DNA of 64,000 nucleotides from Paenibacillus alvei DSM 29 (GCF_000293805.1 NZ_AMBZ01000004.1:1-64000), one strand, 5' to 3'; counted from the stretch's first letter, positions 35,081 through 45,456 are shown. Translations and numbers: made by a program. The notes: generated by a model from the letters alone, not told the origin.

Positions 35081-35632
35081 TTACAAGGACTGCATTTCTT
35101 GTTCACGCTCTGCCTGCTTGCGGTGGGCAATCCGACTGCTTGCCGCTGCAGCAATTGCGCCTACGATGTCATCGAGGAACGTATGGATTTGTCCACTGTC
35201 CTTATTGTTCAAGCGCTCCAATATACCTGGCTTCAACTTGTCAACATAGCCATAATTGGTGAACCCGATACTTCCGTATACGTTGACTATGGAGAAGGCG
35301 AGTATTTCATCCACGCCGTACAATCCTTCATCATTCTCAATCATCTCTTGCAGCGCAGGTGTAAGCTTGCCCTCTTCTGCCATAATATCAAGCTGGATTC
35401 CGGTCAGGACGGCGTTTTGAACTTCGCGTTTGCTCAGCACCTGTTCCACATTGTAGATGCAGTAGTCTATTGTCAGTTCAGGGAAGTAATTCTGCTGCAG
35501 GAACATGACCAATTCTGCAATATCCTCTACACGAACTCCCCGTTTGCGCAGCCACTCGCGTGTTTCTGCTTCGACCTTCTCGCTGTCCAGGCTGTAGGCT
35601 TTGGCTGTTCTCGTGTCTTTTTGTTCTGACAT
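35081..35632 (-). CDS. PgpA/YutG-family phosphatidylglycerophosphatase
   Basis: The 183-residue protein matches the YutG/PgpA domain: V-E-D-I-A-E-L-V-M-F-L-Q, Y-N-V-E-Q-V-L-S-K-R-E-V-Q-N-A, Y-G-V-D-E-I-L-A and H-T-F-L-D-D-I-V-G-A. PgpA-type enzymes dephosphorylate phosphatidylglycerophosphate. The start at 35632 (M-S-E-Q-K) follows GAGGTG; the frame extends to 35665 without a site. It converges with the MBL-fold gene, five bases away. Confidence 0.85.
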   Translation of the reverse strand: MSEQKDTRTAKAYSLDSEKVEAETREWLRKRGVRVEDIAELVMFLQQNYFPELTIDYCIYNVEQVLSKREVQNAVLTGIQLDIMAEEGKLTPALQEMIENDEGLYGVDEILAFSIVNVYGSIGFTNYGYVDKLKPGILERLNNKDSGQIHTFLDDIVGAIAAAASSRIAHRKQAEREQEMQSL

Positions 35633-35906
35633 GGAAGTCACCTCGATCTCTGATTCGTATTGCATGCTACCTACTCATTCTTCACCATAGCATGAGAAAG
35701 GTATATGACAATGATATACCCATTCCCTTCTCTCCTTACTCTTCCTTTTTGCTTTTTGAGGCTACAATGTATGAAACTACGTCATGTTTTGGACAGCCTT
35801 ATCGTATATATAGGGGTATGACGAAGGGACGCCTATGCATGCACGATGTAGGTAGACAGGCTCCCGCAGATCACACGATAGATGCATAGAGGAGGTTGCT
35901 GCGCTT

Positions 35907-36974
35907 ATGGTGCGGACAAAATATTTTCGACAAGGTGTACTGGCAGCAGTACTGATGCTGCCCTTTCTATTGACGGCTTGTGGTGGCACAAGCGGTGCAA
36001 TCGATCCGCCGCCAGCAGATGTGGAAGCCAAAATGATGTCTGCAGCAGGAGGAGAGGGCGGTGCGGTTGATCGTGCTGTCAATCCAACTGATGCAGCGCA
36101 GCAGAAAGCAAATATGACGGTTTACGCTCAAGATCGCCATGGCTATTTGGCGCCCATTTCGTATCAATGGAGCTCTGAAGATCCTGCCGTTGTTGCCCAA
36201 GCATCACTGGAGATGCTTGTGAAGGATGGTGTGCATCAGGGAATGCTGCCTCCGGGATTTACCGCTACCCTTCCGAAGGGGACGAGTTTAAAGGTTACCC
36301 TCAAGCCAGAGCAGAAGACCGCATTGGTGGAGCTGTCCAAGGAATTTGCTTCATACGACAAAAACGATGAACGCAAGGTGATGGAGTCTATCGCCTGGAC
36401 CCTTACATCGCTGCCAAATGTAGATCAGGTGCAGTTATGGATGGATTCCAAGAGACTGACCGAAATGCCGGTTGACCATACGCCGATGGACACCCCATTG
36501 TCACGCCAAATTGGGATTAATTTAGAGAAGGATCTATCGGTCAATTACCTGCACTCGATGCCGGTGACTTTATATTTCTCAAGCTACAGCGAAGAGGGAA
36601 GAGCTTACTTTATTCCTGTGACAAGATTGGTTGAGCCATCTTCTGATCCAGTGAGAACAACGCTCGAACAGATGATAGCGGGACCGTTGGACAAAAAATC
36701 GATGAACATGGTTGCAACCAAGGAAACGGAAATAAATGATATTGCGGTTGATGGCGATATGCTTACGATCGATTTGGCAGACACGATGTTCGAAAAAGGA
36801 GATCAAGTCCCTGCGGAGTTGGTTAAGGCTGTCGTTCTATCCCTTACAGAGCGCCAGGGCGTGAAGAAGGTGAAGTTGAAAATCAATGGCGATGTGGATA
36901 TTCAAGGAACAGACAAGATAAACTATTCGGAGCCGGTTTCGCGGCCTGTTGTGAACATGGCTTGGAAAGGATAG
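35907..36974 (+). CDS. gerM: GerM spore germination lipoprotein
   Basis: The 355-residue protein has a lipoprotein signal ending L-L-T-A-C-G-G near residue 25 and two GerMN domains (about 70-190 and 205-340; for example V-T-L-Y-F-S-S-Y-S-E-E-G-R-A-Y and T-I-D-L-A-D). GerM is needed for sporulation/germination and in Bacillus bridges membranes of the mother cell-forespore channel. GAGGAGG lies nine bases before the ATG. The order gerM-rph-rdgB matches Bacillus subtilis. Confidence 0.93.
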   Translation: MVRTKYFRQGVLAAVLMLPFLLTACGGTSGAIDPPPADVEAKMMSAAGGEGGAVDRAVNPTDAAQQKANMTVYAQDRHGYLAPISYQWSSEDPAVVAQASLEMLVKDGVHQGMLPPGFTATLPKGTSLKVTLKPEQKTALVELSKEFASYDKNDERKVMESIAWTLTSLPNVDQVQLWMDSKRLTEMPVDHTPMDTPLSRQIGINLEKDLSVNYLHSMPVTLYFSSYSEEGRAYFIPVTRLVEPSSDPVRTTLEQMIAGPLDKKSMNMVATKETEINDIAVDGDMLTIDLADTMFEKGDQVPAELVKAVVLSLTERQGVKKVKLKINGDVDIQGTDKINYSEPVSRPVVNMAWKG

Positions 36975-37055
36975 ATGCTTTTCGCCAAGCTCTTTGGTAG
37001 AATAGGGGATGTTACTTTTTACGGACGACAGTGGAAATGTAGGAGGCACTATTAA

Positions 37056-37841
37056 ATGAGAAGCAACGGACGAAAGGCGGATGAACTCCGCCCAGTTACG
37101 ATTCGAACTAACACGAACAAATACGCGGAAGGCTCCGTATTCATTGAAGTAGGCGACACGAAGGTGCTGTGCACGGCTACGGTTGACGAGAAAGTTCCTC
37201 CTTTTATGAAGGGGCAAGGCAAAGGCTGGATTACAGCGGAATATTCAATGCTCCCGCGTGCAACGCAGACACGCAACCAGCGTGAGGCGAATCGAGGCAA
37301 GCTAACCGGTCGTACGATGGAAATCCAGCGGTTGATCGGACGGGCATTGCGCTCGGTTGTTGATTTGCATGCATTAGGTGAAAGAACGATAACGCTTGAT
37401 TGCGACGTTATTCAGGCTGATGGCGGTACGCGTACGACTTCCATTACCGGCTCCTTTATTGCGATGGCAATGGCGATTCATAAAGTAGCGAGCCAGCATT
37501 CATTAAATAAATATCCGATAACGGATTTTCTTGCATCGGTTAGTGTTGGAGTGATCCAAGGAAATACGCTGCTTGACTTGAATTATGAAGAGGATTCCAC
37601 GGCGAAGGTTGATATGAATGTCGTGATGACAGGTCAGGGCAAGTTCGTCGAAGTACAGGGTACAGGGGAAGAGAGTCCATTTACGCGCGAAGAGCTTAAC
37701 GGGCTTCTGGCCATTGCGGAGAAGGGAATCTTGGAGCTTGTTGAGATGCAGAAGGAGGCACTCGGCCCAATTGCGGACAAGATTGCTGCACGAGCAGCGT
37801 TAGAACGCGGAGAGGCGGCCGGACATGCATCTAGCAAGTGA
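37056..37841 (+). CDS. rph: Ribonuclease PH
   Basis: The 261-residue phosphorolytic 3'-5' exoribonuclease trims tRNA ends. Signatures: [16 protein letters not shown], the arginine-rich [12 protein letters not shown] and [19 protein letters not shown] precedes the ATG. It overlaps rdgB by 17 bases. Confidence 0.97.
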   Translation: MRSNGRKADELRPVTIRTNTNKYAEGSVFIEVGDTKVLCTATVDEKVPPFMKGQGKGWITAEYSMLPRATQTRNQREANRGKLTGRTMEIQRLIGRALRSVVDLHALGERTITLDCDVIQADGGTRTTSITGSFIAMAMAIHKVASQHSLNKYPITDFLASVSVGVIQGNTLLDLNYEEDSTAKVDMNVVMTGQGKFVEVQGTGEESPFTREELNGLLAIAEKGILELVEMQKEALGPIADKIAARAALERGEAAGHASSK

Positions 37842-38484
37842 TACGATTATTGTTGCAACCAGCAACCAAGGCAAGCTAAAGGAATTTCAGCTTGCCTTCG
37901 CCTCGCTCGGCAAGCGTGTGCTCAGTATGGCCGACTATCCTCAATTGCCTGAAGTGGTAGAGGATGGGGATACCTTCAATGCGAATGCGCTCAAGAAGGC
38001 TAAGGAAGTGGCAGAAGCGATACAACTTCCTGTTCTTGCTGATGATTCGGGCCTTTGTGTAGAACGTTTAGCTGGTGCGCCTGGCGTATACTCCGCACGA
38101 TATGCCGGTGGGCACGGGGATACGCAGGCGAATAATGCTAAGCTTCTTGAGGAGCTGAAGAAGCTGCCTGCTCGCCGCGTGGAGCACGATAAGCTGGGAG
38201 AAGCTTCGGAGCATGTGCTTAGTGCTGCGCAATTCGTTTGCTGCCTAGTACTGTATGATCCTGCAGAGCGGCAGTATGTCGATGTGACCGGTACATGTGA
38301 TGGGTTCATCTTGGACGAGGCGCGCGGGGAACATGGCTTCGGCTATGATCCGCTATTTTACGTTCCTGCATTCGGCAAGACAATGGCGGAGCTGACTCCG
38401 GAGCAGAAGCAGAGCATTAGCCATCGTGGAAATGCAATTCGTATGCTACTTGATGTACTGCAGAAGGAGCACTCGCAAGTGTAA
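37825..38484 (+). CDS. rdgB: XTP/dITP diphosphatase (RdgB/YsnA)
   Basis: The 219-residue Ham1-family pyrophosphatase removes non-canonical purine nucleotides. Signatures: [12 protein letters not shown] near the start, [15 protein letters not shown] and G-Y-D-P-L-F at the end. A segment around residues 110-135 ([17 protein letters not shown]) is longer than in most homologues. It is cotranscribed with rph. Confidence 0.95.
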   Translation: MHLASDTIIVATSNQGKLKEFQLAFASLGKRVLSMADYPQLPEVVEDGDTFNANALKKAKEVAEAIQLPVLADDSGLCVERLAGAPGVYSARYAGGHGDTQANNAKLLEELKKLPARRVEHDKLGEASEHVLSAAQFVCCLVLYDPAERQYVDVTGTCDGFILDEARGEHGFGYDPLFYVPAFGKTMAELTPEQKQSISHRGNAIRMLLDVLQKEHSQV

Positions 38485-38560
38485 CCATGTCAATCGAGCG
38501 TATTTCGAAGCGTGATGACACAACAAAGATAAGAAAATTAAAAGCAAAAACCTTTCAGCG

Positions 38561-38602
38561 AAGGGCACCTGACTAGATGACCAGTTTAGGTGTCCTTTTT
38601 TC
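38561..38602 (+). terminator. Terminator of gerM-rph-rdgB
   Basis: AAGGGCACCT pairs with AGGTGTCCTT across a 17-base loop, followed by TTTTT. Confidence 0.8.
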
Positions 38603-38668
38603 TTATCAAAATACTCAGATTTTATACTTTCCAACAACGGAAAAATATGAGAAAATTATGGGCAATAA

Positions 38669-39997
<1,329 letters not shown>

Positions 39998-40017
39998 GAA
40001 TCGATGTACAAATGAAG

Positions 40018-40060
40018 AAAGACACACGGTACGCTGCAGCGTTTACCGTGTGTCTTTTTG
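40018..40060 (+). terminator. Terminator after metY
   Basis: AAAGACACACGGTA pairs with TACCGTGTGTCTTT around a GC-rich loop, followed by TTTTT. It lies between converging genes and may serve both. Confidence 0.92.
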
Positions 40061-40096
40061 TTGGAAGCCAGTGGGTACCAGCATTTCAGTGTTAGA

Positions 40097-41944
40097 TTAC
40101 CATGCTACACGGATGCCGTATTCTCGCAGCCATGCATCTACCTGCAGCAGATAAGCGAATAATTGAGGGCCAGACATCAGCTGGCCGAACCAAGGCAGAT
40201 TTGAGCTTGCTTCCTCGGAAGCGGCAATCGTCCGTATTCGTTCTGCATTGACAAATTGATGGAGTGGGGATGAAGGGTCATCCAATCTCTCAAGTGCCAG
40301 TCGGCGAACCGTATTCAAGTAATTTGGATTGTGGGTTTTTGGATAAGGGCTCTTTTTGCGATAGAGGACATCATCTGGCAAAACGCCCTCCAGCGCCTTT
40401 CGCAAGATCCCTTTCTCCCGTCCGCCGTAAGTTTTAATGTTCCATGGAATATTGAATACATATTGGACGAGCCGATGATCGGTATATGGGACGCGAACCT
40501 CGAGACCAGCGCCCATACTCATTCTGTCTTTGCGATCCAGCAAGGTTGGCATGAAGCGGGTAATGTTGAGATAGGACATATTTCTCATTTTCGCGGCTTG
40601 AGCCTCTTCTCCGGGCAATACAGGCACCTCGCGCACCGCATCTGCATAGCGGTCAGCTACATATTGCTCTGCGCGGAGCAAATGAGCGACCTCAGGCTTC
40701 AACAAACTGGCTCTGAGAGGCGTAGCAAGCGCCCAAGGGAATGTCCCGGCATTGAGCGCCTCTTTCCGGTGGAACCAAGGATATCCGCCGAATACTTCGT
40801 CAGCAGCTTCACCAGAGAGTGCGACAGTGGCGCCTTTCTTGATTTCTTTGCAAAATAAAAGCAATGAACCGTCAATGTCGGCCATGCCCGGGATGTCTCT
40901 AACCCTTACCGCGTGCTCAAGCGAAGCAACGAGCTCAGGGGTATCAAATTGAATCCAATGGTGAGTCGTTCCGAGCTCTTCTACCATTCGTCGAATCCAA
41001 GGCTCATCCGCATTTGGTTGAAAGGCGTGAGATTGGAAGTAAAGGTCGTTATCCACATAGTCCACCGAATACGTATGCACCTGACCAAGCTTGTGACGCT
41101 TATAATGTTGAACCGTTAGGGCGGTTAGCGCGCTTGAGTCCAATCCTCCTGACAATAAGGTACATACAGGAACATCAGAAATAAGCTGGCGTTCAACGGT
41201 ATCCTCCAGAAGTTCGCGCACATGTTTGGCTGTTTGTTCGGCATCCTCTTCATGCGGAGTGCTCTCCAGCTTCCAATAACTGCGGATGCGCAGGCCATCT
41301 GGATTATACTGCAAGGTGTGACCTGGACGCAGCTCTGACATTGCTTGATAGATGCCGTGTCCTGGAGTTCGGGCAGGCCCGATCATCCATATTTCAGCTG
41401 CTCCCTCTAAGCTGATGACAGGCTCAATGTCCGGATGGGCAAGCAGCGCCTTAGGCTCGGAACCAAATGCGAACCATCCTTCACCTTGAGAATAGTATAG
41501 AGGCTTCACCCCAAGCCGGTCGCGGGCCATGAACAAATGCTTTCCAGCTTCATCCCATATGGCAAAAGAAAAGATGCCGTTGAACCGTTCTACGCATGCT
41601 TCTTTCCATTCCAGATAGGCTACAAGCAGCACTTCCGTATCACACTGTGTTACAAATAAATGTCCTCGGCTCATTAACTCCGATCTTAATTCCCTCATAT
41701 TGTACAGCTCGCCATTATACACAATCGCGAACACGCCATGCTCCGTGTGCCGAATCATCGGCTGGGCGCCGTTAGCTGGATCAATAACAGACAAGCGCCG
41801 GTGTCCCAGTGCACATGGACCGGTTATCCATGTTCCCTTCGCATCAGGGCCCCGAGAAGATAATGTTTCGGTCATTTGCTCGACAACGTCGGAACATTGG
41901 GCCAAATCACGGTTCCAGTCAATCCATCCTGTAATTCCACACAT
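40097..41944 (-). CDS. asnB: Asparagine synthase, glutamine-hydrolysing (AsnO type)
   Basis: The 615-residue enzyme begins M-C-G-I-T-G-W, exposing the N-terminal nucleophile Cys after Met removal. The glutaminase domain (1-200) has R-G-P-D and Y-N-G-E-L-Y-N; the synthase domain has the ATP loop L-S-G-G-L-D-S-S. The length is close to Bacillus subtilis AsnO (YisO), the sporulation paralogue, rather than to AsnB or AsnH. Specific AsnO identity is inferred from length and the many sporulation genes here. Confidence 0.92.
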   Translation of the reverse strand: MCGITGWIDWNRDLAQCSDVVEQMTETLSSRGPDAKGTWITGPCALGHRRLSVIDPANGAQPMIRHTEHGVFAIVYNGELYNMRELRSELMSRGHLFVTQCDTEVLLVAYLEWKEACVERFNGIFSFAIWDEAGKHLFMARDRLGVKPLYYSQGEGWFAFGSEPKALLAHPDIEPVISLEGAAEIWMIGPARTPGHGIYQAMSELRPGHTLQYNPDGLRIRSYWKLESTPHEEDAEQTAKHVRELLEDTVERQLISDVPVCTLLSGGLDSSALTALTVQHYKRHKLGQVHTYSVDYVDNDLYFQSHAFQPNADEPWIRRMVEELGTTHHWIQFDTPELVASLEHAVRVRDIPGMADIDGSLLLFCKEIKKGATVALSGEAADEVFGGYPWFHRKEALNAGTFPWALATPLRASLLKPEVAHLLRAEQYVADRYADAVREVPVLPGEEAQAAKMRNMSYLNITRFMPTLLDRKDRMSMGAGLEVRVPYTDHRLVQYVFNIPWNIKTYGGREKGILRKALEGVLPDDVLYRKKSPYPKTHNPNYLNTVRRLALERLDDPSSPLHQFVNAERIRTIAASEEASSNLPWFGQLMSGPQLFAYLLQVDAWLREYGIRVAW

Positions 41945-42148
41945 GTTACGTTCATCCTTTCCGCACCAATCTGTCCACCCGGAAGACCGAATACCGGTAT
42001 GCTGGAAGATTGAGATAATACCATGGGTATGCGCAAATCGGCATAAGATGTATGTCCATCGGGAGATGATAAAAAAGCTTCCCTTAAAAGCTGAAACCTG
42101 ATCTAAACAAAGCGAAGCAATGGTTCTATTAAGGAAAGGAGGTGCTTA

Positions 42149-42475
42149 ATGGAGCGCCGACCTTATTATGTATCCGTACAGAATCGTTCTGTTGTTGCGG
42201 AACAAGATGCGGGTGATTATGAATTTGTAGTCCATGTGAATGAGGCAGAAAGGGATGAGCTTCAAAGGCTGCTGAATGGGGTGGGAGACGCCGAAACGGA
42301 TCAAGTATACAGCTTCATGTTATTTACAAGCAAATCGAATGACATGATTAACGAGCCGTATCAGCAAAACCTCAATAGTGTATATGCCTACATACACAAA
42401 TTCGGAACCACAGAAACAAAGCAATTTGTGGAGCAATTACGAGAAGTGAGGAGCGAAGACAATGATGGAATTTAA
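42149..42475 (+). CDS. Small conserved protein of unknown function
   Basis: The 108-residue protein begins M-E-R-R-P-Y-Y-V-S-V-Q-N-R, a start I associate with small uncharacterised Bacillaceae proteins often mislabelled hydrolase. It is acidic and soluble. AAAGGAGGTG gives a strong ribosome site. It overlaps the next gene by 14 bases, so the two act as a pair. Confidence 0.75.
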   Translation: MERRPYYVSVQNRSVVAEQDAGDYEFVVHVNEAERDELQRLLNGVGDAETDQVYSFMLFTSKSNDMINEPYQQNLNSVYAYIHKFGTTETKQFVEQLREVRSEDNDGI

Positions 42476-42812
42476 GGCTGCAAAATTTCGCCGTCCGGTT
42501 GAAATCGAAGGGCGTCTGTGTGCAGAAGTAGGACTTATCCCAGATGATGACAAGGAGACTCCCCTGCTTGCGTATGTGGCTCCTGTACAAAATGGCGGTT
42601 ATGAGATTGTTCGCTTGCTGCGCAATGATTCACATTTTGAAGCAGACTGGTACGACAATAATTTGCATAATGCCTTTGAGGAAGTGGCTGCAGAGACATT
42701 TATCAATAATAACGAAATTAGCTGCAGCGACCGGGATTCGATCGTAGATGCAGTGCTTGGATCGAGTGAGGTACGGGAAGCGGTTGACGACTTGTTCCAA
42801 ATGAATTGGTAA
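42462..42812 (+). CDS. Small acidic protein of unknown function
   Basis: The 116-residue soluble acidic protein ends in D-D-L-F-Q-M-N-W. No family is recognised. GAGGAG lies about nine bases before ATG at 42462; ATG at 42465 is an alternative. It is translationally coupled to the gene at 42149. Confidence 0.75.
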   Translation: MMEFKAAKFRRPVEIEGRLCAEVGLIPDDDKETPLLAYVAPVQNGGYEIVRLLRNDSHFEADWYDNNLHNAFEEVAAETFINNNEISCSDRDSIVDAVLGSSEVREAVDDLFQMNW

Positions 42813-42885
42813 ACAACTTGGTTTGCTTCTTATCATCGTGTTCATACTAAGGTGATTGATGTACGATGAAGGGAGGTGAGTAAAT

Positions 42886-43014
42886 ATGCCAGAACAATTC
42901 AAGCAAAATAAGGGCAATAAATATGCGCATCAGAAGAAACATGCGGATGCGGTTCTGTCGAAGAACTTCAAGCATCCGGGCGAAAAGAACCATTGGGAGT
43001 TTCACAATAAATAA
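42886..43014 (+). CDS. 42-residue lysine/histidine/asparagine-rich peptide
   Basis: ATG at 42886 follows GGGAGGTGAG (42871-42880), one of the best ribosome sites in the window. The 42-residue product (M-P-E-Q-F-K-Q-N-K-G ... H-W-E-F-H-N-K) is hydrophilic and basic with seven N, five H and ten K. It resembles small acid-soluble spore proteins in size and composition but no family motif is clear. It lies between host genes and the prophage. Confidence 0.6.
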   Translation: MPEQFKQNKGNKYAHQKKHADAVLSKNFKHPGEKNHWEFHNK

Positions 43015-43106
43015 GCTGGATTCTGAAATGAAGCGCAATTATTCAAGGCTCTGCGATATGCAGGGCCTCTTATGCAGTTAGATGTCCGTAGAGATTTTGG
43101 GGATAT

Positions 43107-43144
43107 AAAAAAAGCCTCACATACCAAGTTAGGCTCTGCGAGGC
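43107..43144 (-). terminator. Minus-strand terminator near the prophage edge
   Basis: On the minus strand GCCTC and GAGGC enclose a 26-base loop followed by seven T. It would end transcription coming from the integrase gene. Confidence 0.6.
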
Positions 43145-43173
43145 TGCTCATGTATATTGTAAGCAATGAATGG

Positions 43174-43190
43174 CGTCCCAGGAGGACGTC
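43174..43190. other. Possible attL core resembling a tRNA 3' end
   Basis: On the minus strand this reads as CCTCCTGGGACGCCA, which looks like the T-stem and acceptor end of a tRNA including CCA. No tRNA body adjoins it. Phages with tyrosine integrases often insert in tRNA 3' ends and leave such a remnant. The expected partner lies beyond the window, so this stays a candidate. Confidence 0.3.
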
Positions 43191-43237
43191 TATAATCAAT
43201 GGGAAATCCCAGAGTATTCAAGGGTTTTGGGGTAGGC

Positions 43238-43276
43238 TGTGTAAAATATGTGTAAAATGATTTTCCGGTGTAAAAT
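43238..43276. repeat. Three direct GTGTAAAAT repeats, candidate integrase arm sites
   Basis: TGTGTAAAAT occurs at 43238-43247 and 43249-43258, and GTGTAAAAT at 43268-43276, just beyond the 3' end of the integrase gene. Short direct repeats beside the core are the usual arm-type binding sites of tyrosine integrases with an AP2-like N-terminal domain. Confidence 0.55.
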
Positions 43277-43277
43277 T

Positions 43278-44387
43278 CTATACAACCATTGCATTGAAGA
43301 TATCGACTGTACTTTGTTCGTCTTCTGCTCGTAGTTCTTTAACGATATGGGCATAATACTTCATGGTGGTCTCGATGTTCTCATGGCCTAACCGTTCAGA
43401 TACGTAGTAAATTGATACTTTCTTGTAAAGCAATACACTTGCATGCGTATGACGTAAGCCATGAGCCGTAATCGGGTCAATGTTCATGTTAACGAGAATG
43501 TTTTTTAGCACATTATTAACCCCGGTGTTACACAACACTTTGTACTTTGATTCTGGACTGAAGAAGACTAGCCCATGAATATTGTCAGACAATTTTGTGA
43601 AAAGTTCCTTAAATCGATTCATTGTTTCAGCGTCAATCTTAATTACTCTTTTGGACTGTTCATTCTTTGTGGGTCCAAATCCTTTATGCATCTTCTTTGT
43701 ATAGCCCCATGTTTTATTAATTCTAAGTTCGTTGGTGTTAAAATTGAAATCGCTTTTAGTTAAACCAACAAGCTCAGCATATCTCAATCCTGACGTTAAG
43801 CCGAGAAGAATTAGATAATGGGTAAGAGATGTCAGATTGCTGTGCAGCCCTTTTAATAACCGTCTACTGTCAAAGTAACTAAGATGCTTTTCTTCAGGGC
43901 GCTTAGAAGGAACACCTCCAGTCAAGACAACTCCACGCGTAAAGTCTGTTCTTATCAATCCCTCGTCAATTGCGTCTTTTACACAGGCTCTAATATGTGT
44001 ATTTAGCTTTCTGGTTGTGTCCTTAGCTCTAGTGGCTCCATATTCGTTCAGGAATGCCTGGTACTGACGTTTAGTAATGTTCTGAATAGGAACGCCTGGA
44101 AAGCACTCCTGAATGGTCGAGAACGTGTTCAGATAACGTTGGTAGGTATTCTGAGCAACAACATTCTTTTTATAAAGCTTCAACCACTCTTCGAAGTATT
44201 CAGCCATAGGTACAGGCTTGAGCTGCGGAACAATTCCCTTGCTAAGTTCTGTTTCTACCTCTGCAGCCGCGACTTGGGCTTCTTTCTTAGTAGCAAAACC
44301 GCCCTTGCGAATAGGCTTGGACTTTCCATTTACCATGTGGCTTACGGTATATTGCCATGTCTTCCCGCGTTTTGTGAAGCTTGCCAT
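43278..44387 (-). CDS. int: Prophage tyrosine integrase
   Basis: The 369-residue recombinase has an N-terminal AP2-like arm-binding domain (1-50), a SAM-like core-binding domain (65-165) and a catalytic domain with R in S-G-L-R-Y-A-E, H-G-L-R-H-T-H and the nucleophile Y in T-M-K-Y-Y-A-H. It integrates and excises the prophage. It is preceded, five bases away, by a 54-residue ORF that copies its arm domain. It marks the left end of the prophage. Confidence 0.96.
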   Translation of the reverse strand: MASFTKRGKTWQYTVSHMVNGKSKPIRKGGFATKKEAQVAAAEVETELSKGIVPQLKPVPMAEYFEEWLKLYKKNVVAQNTYQRYLNTFSTIQECFPGVPIQNITKRQYQAFLNEYGATRAKDTTRKLNTHIRACVKDAIDEGLIRTDFTRGVVLTGGVPSKRPEEKHLSYFDSRRLLKGLHSNLTSLTHYLILLGLTSGLRYAELVGLTKSDFNFNTNELRINKTWGYTKKMHKGFGPTKNEQSKRVIKIDAETMNRFKELFTKLSDNIHGLVFFSPESKYKVLCNTGVNNVLKNILVNMNIDPITAHGLRHTHASVLLYKKVSIYYVSERLGHENIETTMKYYAHIVKELRAEDEQSTVDIFNAMVV

Positions 44388-44392
44388 TCGGA

Positions 44393-44557
44393 CTACTCCC
44401 TTCTTTGGGATCGCGAATTCAATTCAACTTCAGAAGCAGCTATTTCGGCTTCTTTCTTGGTCTTAAATCCGCTTTTGCTTACTCTTTTCCTCTTTCCATC
44501 CTCGGTGTGGTTCACCTCATATTTCCACACGTCTCCACGCTTTTGGATAGATGCCAT
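44393..44557 (-). CDS. 54-residue standalone integrase arm-domain protein
   Basis: ATG at 44557 follows AAGGAG by ten bases, and TAG at 44395-44393 comes five bases before the integrase ATG. The product aligns with the first 45 residues of the integrase without gaps (M-A-S-x-x-K-R-G-x-x-W ... T-K-K-E-A ... E-V-E); I count 26 identical positions. It therefore encodes only an AP2-like arm-binding domain. It may compete for or modulate arm sites, or be a remnant of a second integrase. The tight spacing suggests coupled translation. Confidence 0.75.
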   Translation of the reverse strand: MASIQKRGDVWKYEVNHTEDGKRKRVSKSGFKTKKEAEIAASEVELNSRSQRRE

Positions 44558-44607
44558 TATGATCCATCTCCTTTACTTTTTAGAAACATATGTTCGGTTT
44601 CGTGGTA

Positions 44608-44632
44608 TATATAAACAGCCTTGCGGCTGGTG
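44608..44632 (-). terminator. Candidate terminator of the repressor-ImmA unit
   Basis: On the minus strand CAGCC-GCAA-GGCTG, a stable tetraloop hairpin, is followed by TTTAT. It lies just after the ImmA-like gene. Confidence 0.5.
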
Positions 44633-44641
44633 TTGTAAGTT

Positions 44642-45103
44642 TTATTCAATGTTGCGGAAGCAGTATGTAATTCCGAGCGGATCGAAGTGTATGAAATGAT
44701 CACCCATGTCAGCATAAAGTCCGTATCGTTGACGGTATCGTTCAATTGCAGCTAATAAATATTCCTCAGTAATATCCAAGAACTCGGCTAGTTCGTGACG
44801 GGTACGAATTCCTGCTTGATGTGCCCTCTTAAAGGACTCCAAAGGGACTACAGATTCATAACCCCACTGTCTAGCTCGAAGTTCTTGCTTCCGGTTAATG
44901 ATAGTATTCTGATTTAAAATATCACCAAATGATGTATAATCGTGTCCGTTTTCTTCAGCAAGTACGCATGCCTTTTCAGCCCTTGTTTCAATATGCTTGT
45001 TAATCCAGATGTTTCCGTCCGAGTAAAGGCCTTTTATAGTGAGGGGCATGTCCACTTCAAAAACATTTGCTCTAGTTTCACTGAGAAGCTTGTCATATAG
45101 CAT
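44642..45103 (-). CDS. ImmA/IrrE-like metallopeptidase of the prophage
   Basis: The 153-residue protein resembles the ImmA proteases that cleave phage/ICE repressors. The zinc motif region reads C-V-L-A-E-E-N-G-H-D-Y-T-S-F-G-D-I, where the first His of HExxH is replaced by Glu, as in a common phage branch (A-E-E-x-G-H). ATG at 45103 is preferred; GTG at 45115 overlaps the repressor stop. Location behind the repressor fits the ImmR-ImmA pairing in Bacillus mobile elements. Confidence 0.82.
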   Translation of the reverse strand: MLYDKLLSETRANVFEVDMPLTIKGLYSDGNIWINKHIETRAEKACVLAEENGHDYTSFGDILNQNTIINRKQELRARQWGYESVVPLESFKRAHQAGIRTRHELAEFLDITEEYLLAAIERYRQRYGLYADMGDHFIHFDPLGITYCFRNIE

Positions 45104-45111
45104 GCATGCAA

Positions 45112-45456
45112 TCACTCCTGCGATTTGCGTTGGGATTTAACGAATTCCTTAAATTTTTTGATAGTCTCAAGTTCTTCCTCAGTCCAATCCTCTCCATCAT
45201 GATGGGCAGCGATTGTACTTATTTCTTCTACCTTCTGTTCAAGTCCTAGTAGGTGATCAAGGGAAACGTTGAACAGCATTGAAAGGTGCCGAACAGTCTC
45301 TAAGCGCGGATCACCAAGACCGTTTTCCCATTTCGAGATCATGCCCTTGTTGATAGAAGATCCGAATTTTGAGTTTAACTTTTCAGCTAAATCATCCTGA
45401 GATAGTCCTTGCTTTACACGCAACTCTTTAATCATTTTACCTACTTGAAATGTCAT
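45112..45456 (-). CDS. CI-like XRE-family phage repressor
   Basis: The 114-residue protein has an N-terminal helix-turn-helix (L-S-Q-D-D-L-A-E-K-L, I-N-K-G-M-I-S-K-W-E-N-G) and an acidic C-terminal tail. ATG at 45456 follows GGGAG with seven bases; ATG at 45462 is too close to the site. It faces the Cro-like gene across a region with several palindromes and should hold the lytic genes silent. The downstream ImmA-like protease may inactivate it. Confidence 0.9.
   Translation of the reverse strand: MTFQVGKMIKELRVKQGLSQDDLAEKLNSKFGSSINKGMISKWENGLGDPRLETVRHLSMLFNVSLDHLLGLEQKVEEISTIAAHHDGEDWTEEELETIKKFKEFVKSQRKSQE

Noticed and set aside
43174-43190. Complete tRNA gene at the prophage left end
   Set aside because: Only the 3' end resembles a tRNA; the expected body is not present next to it.
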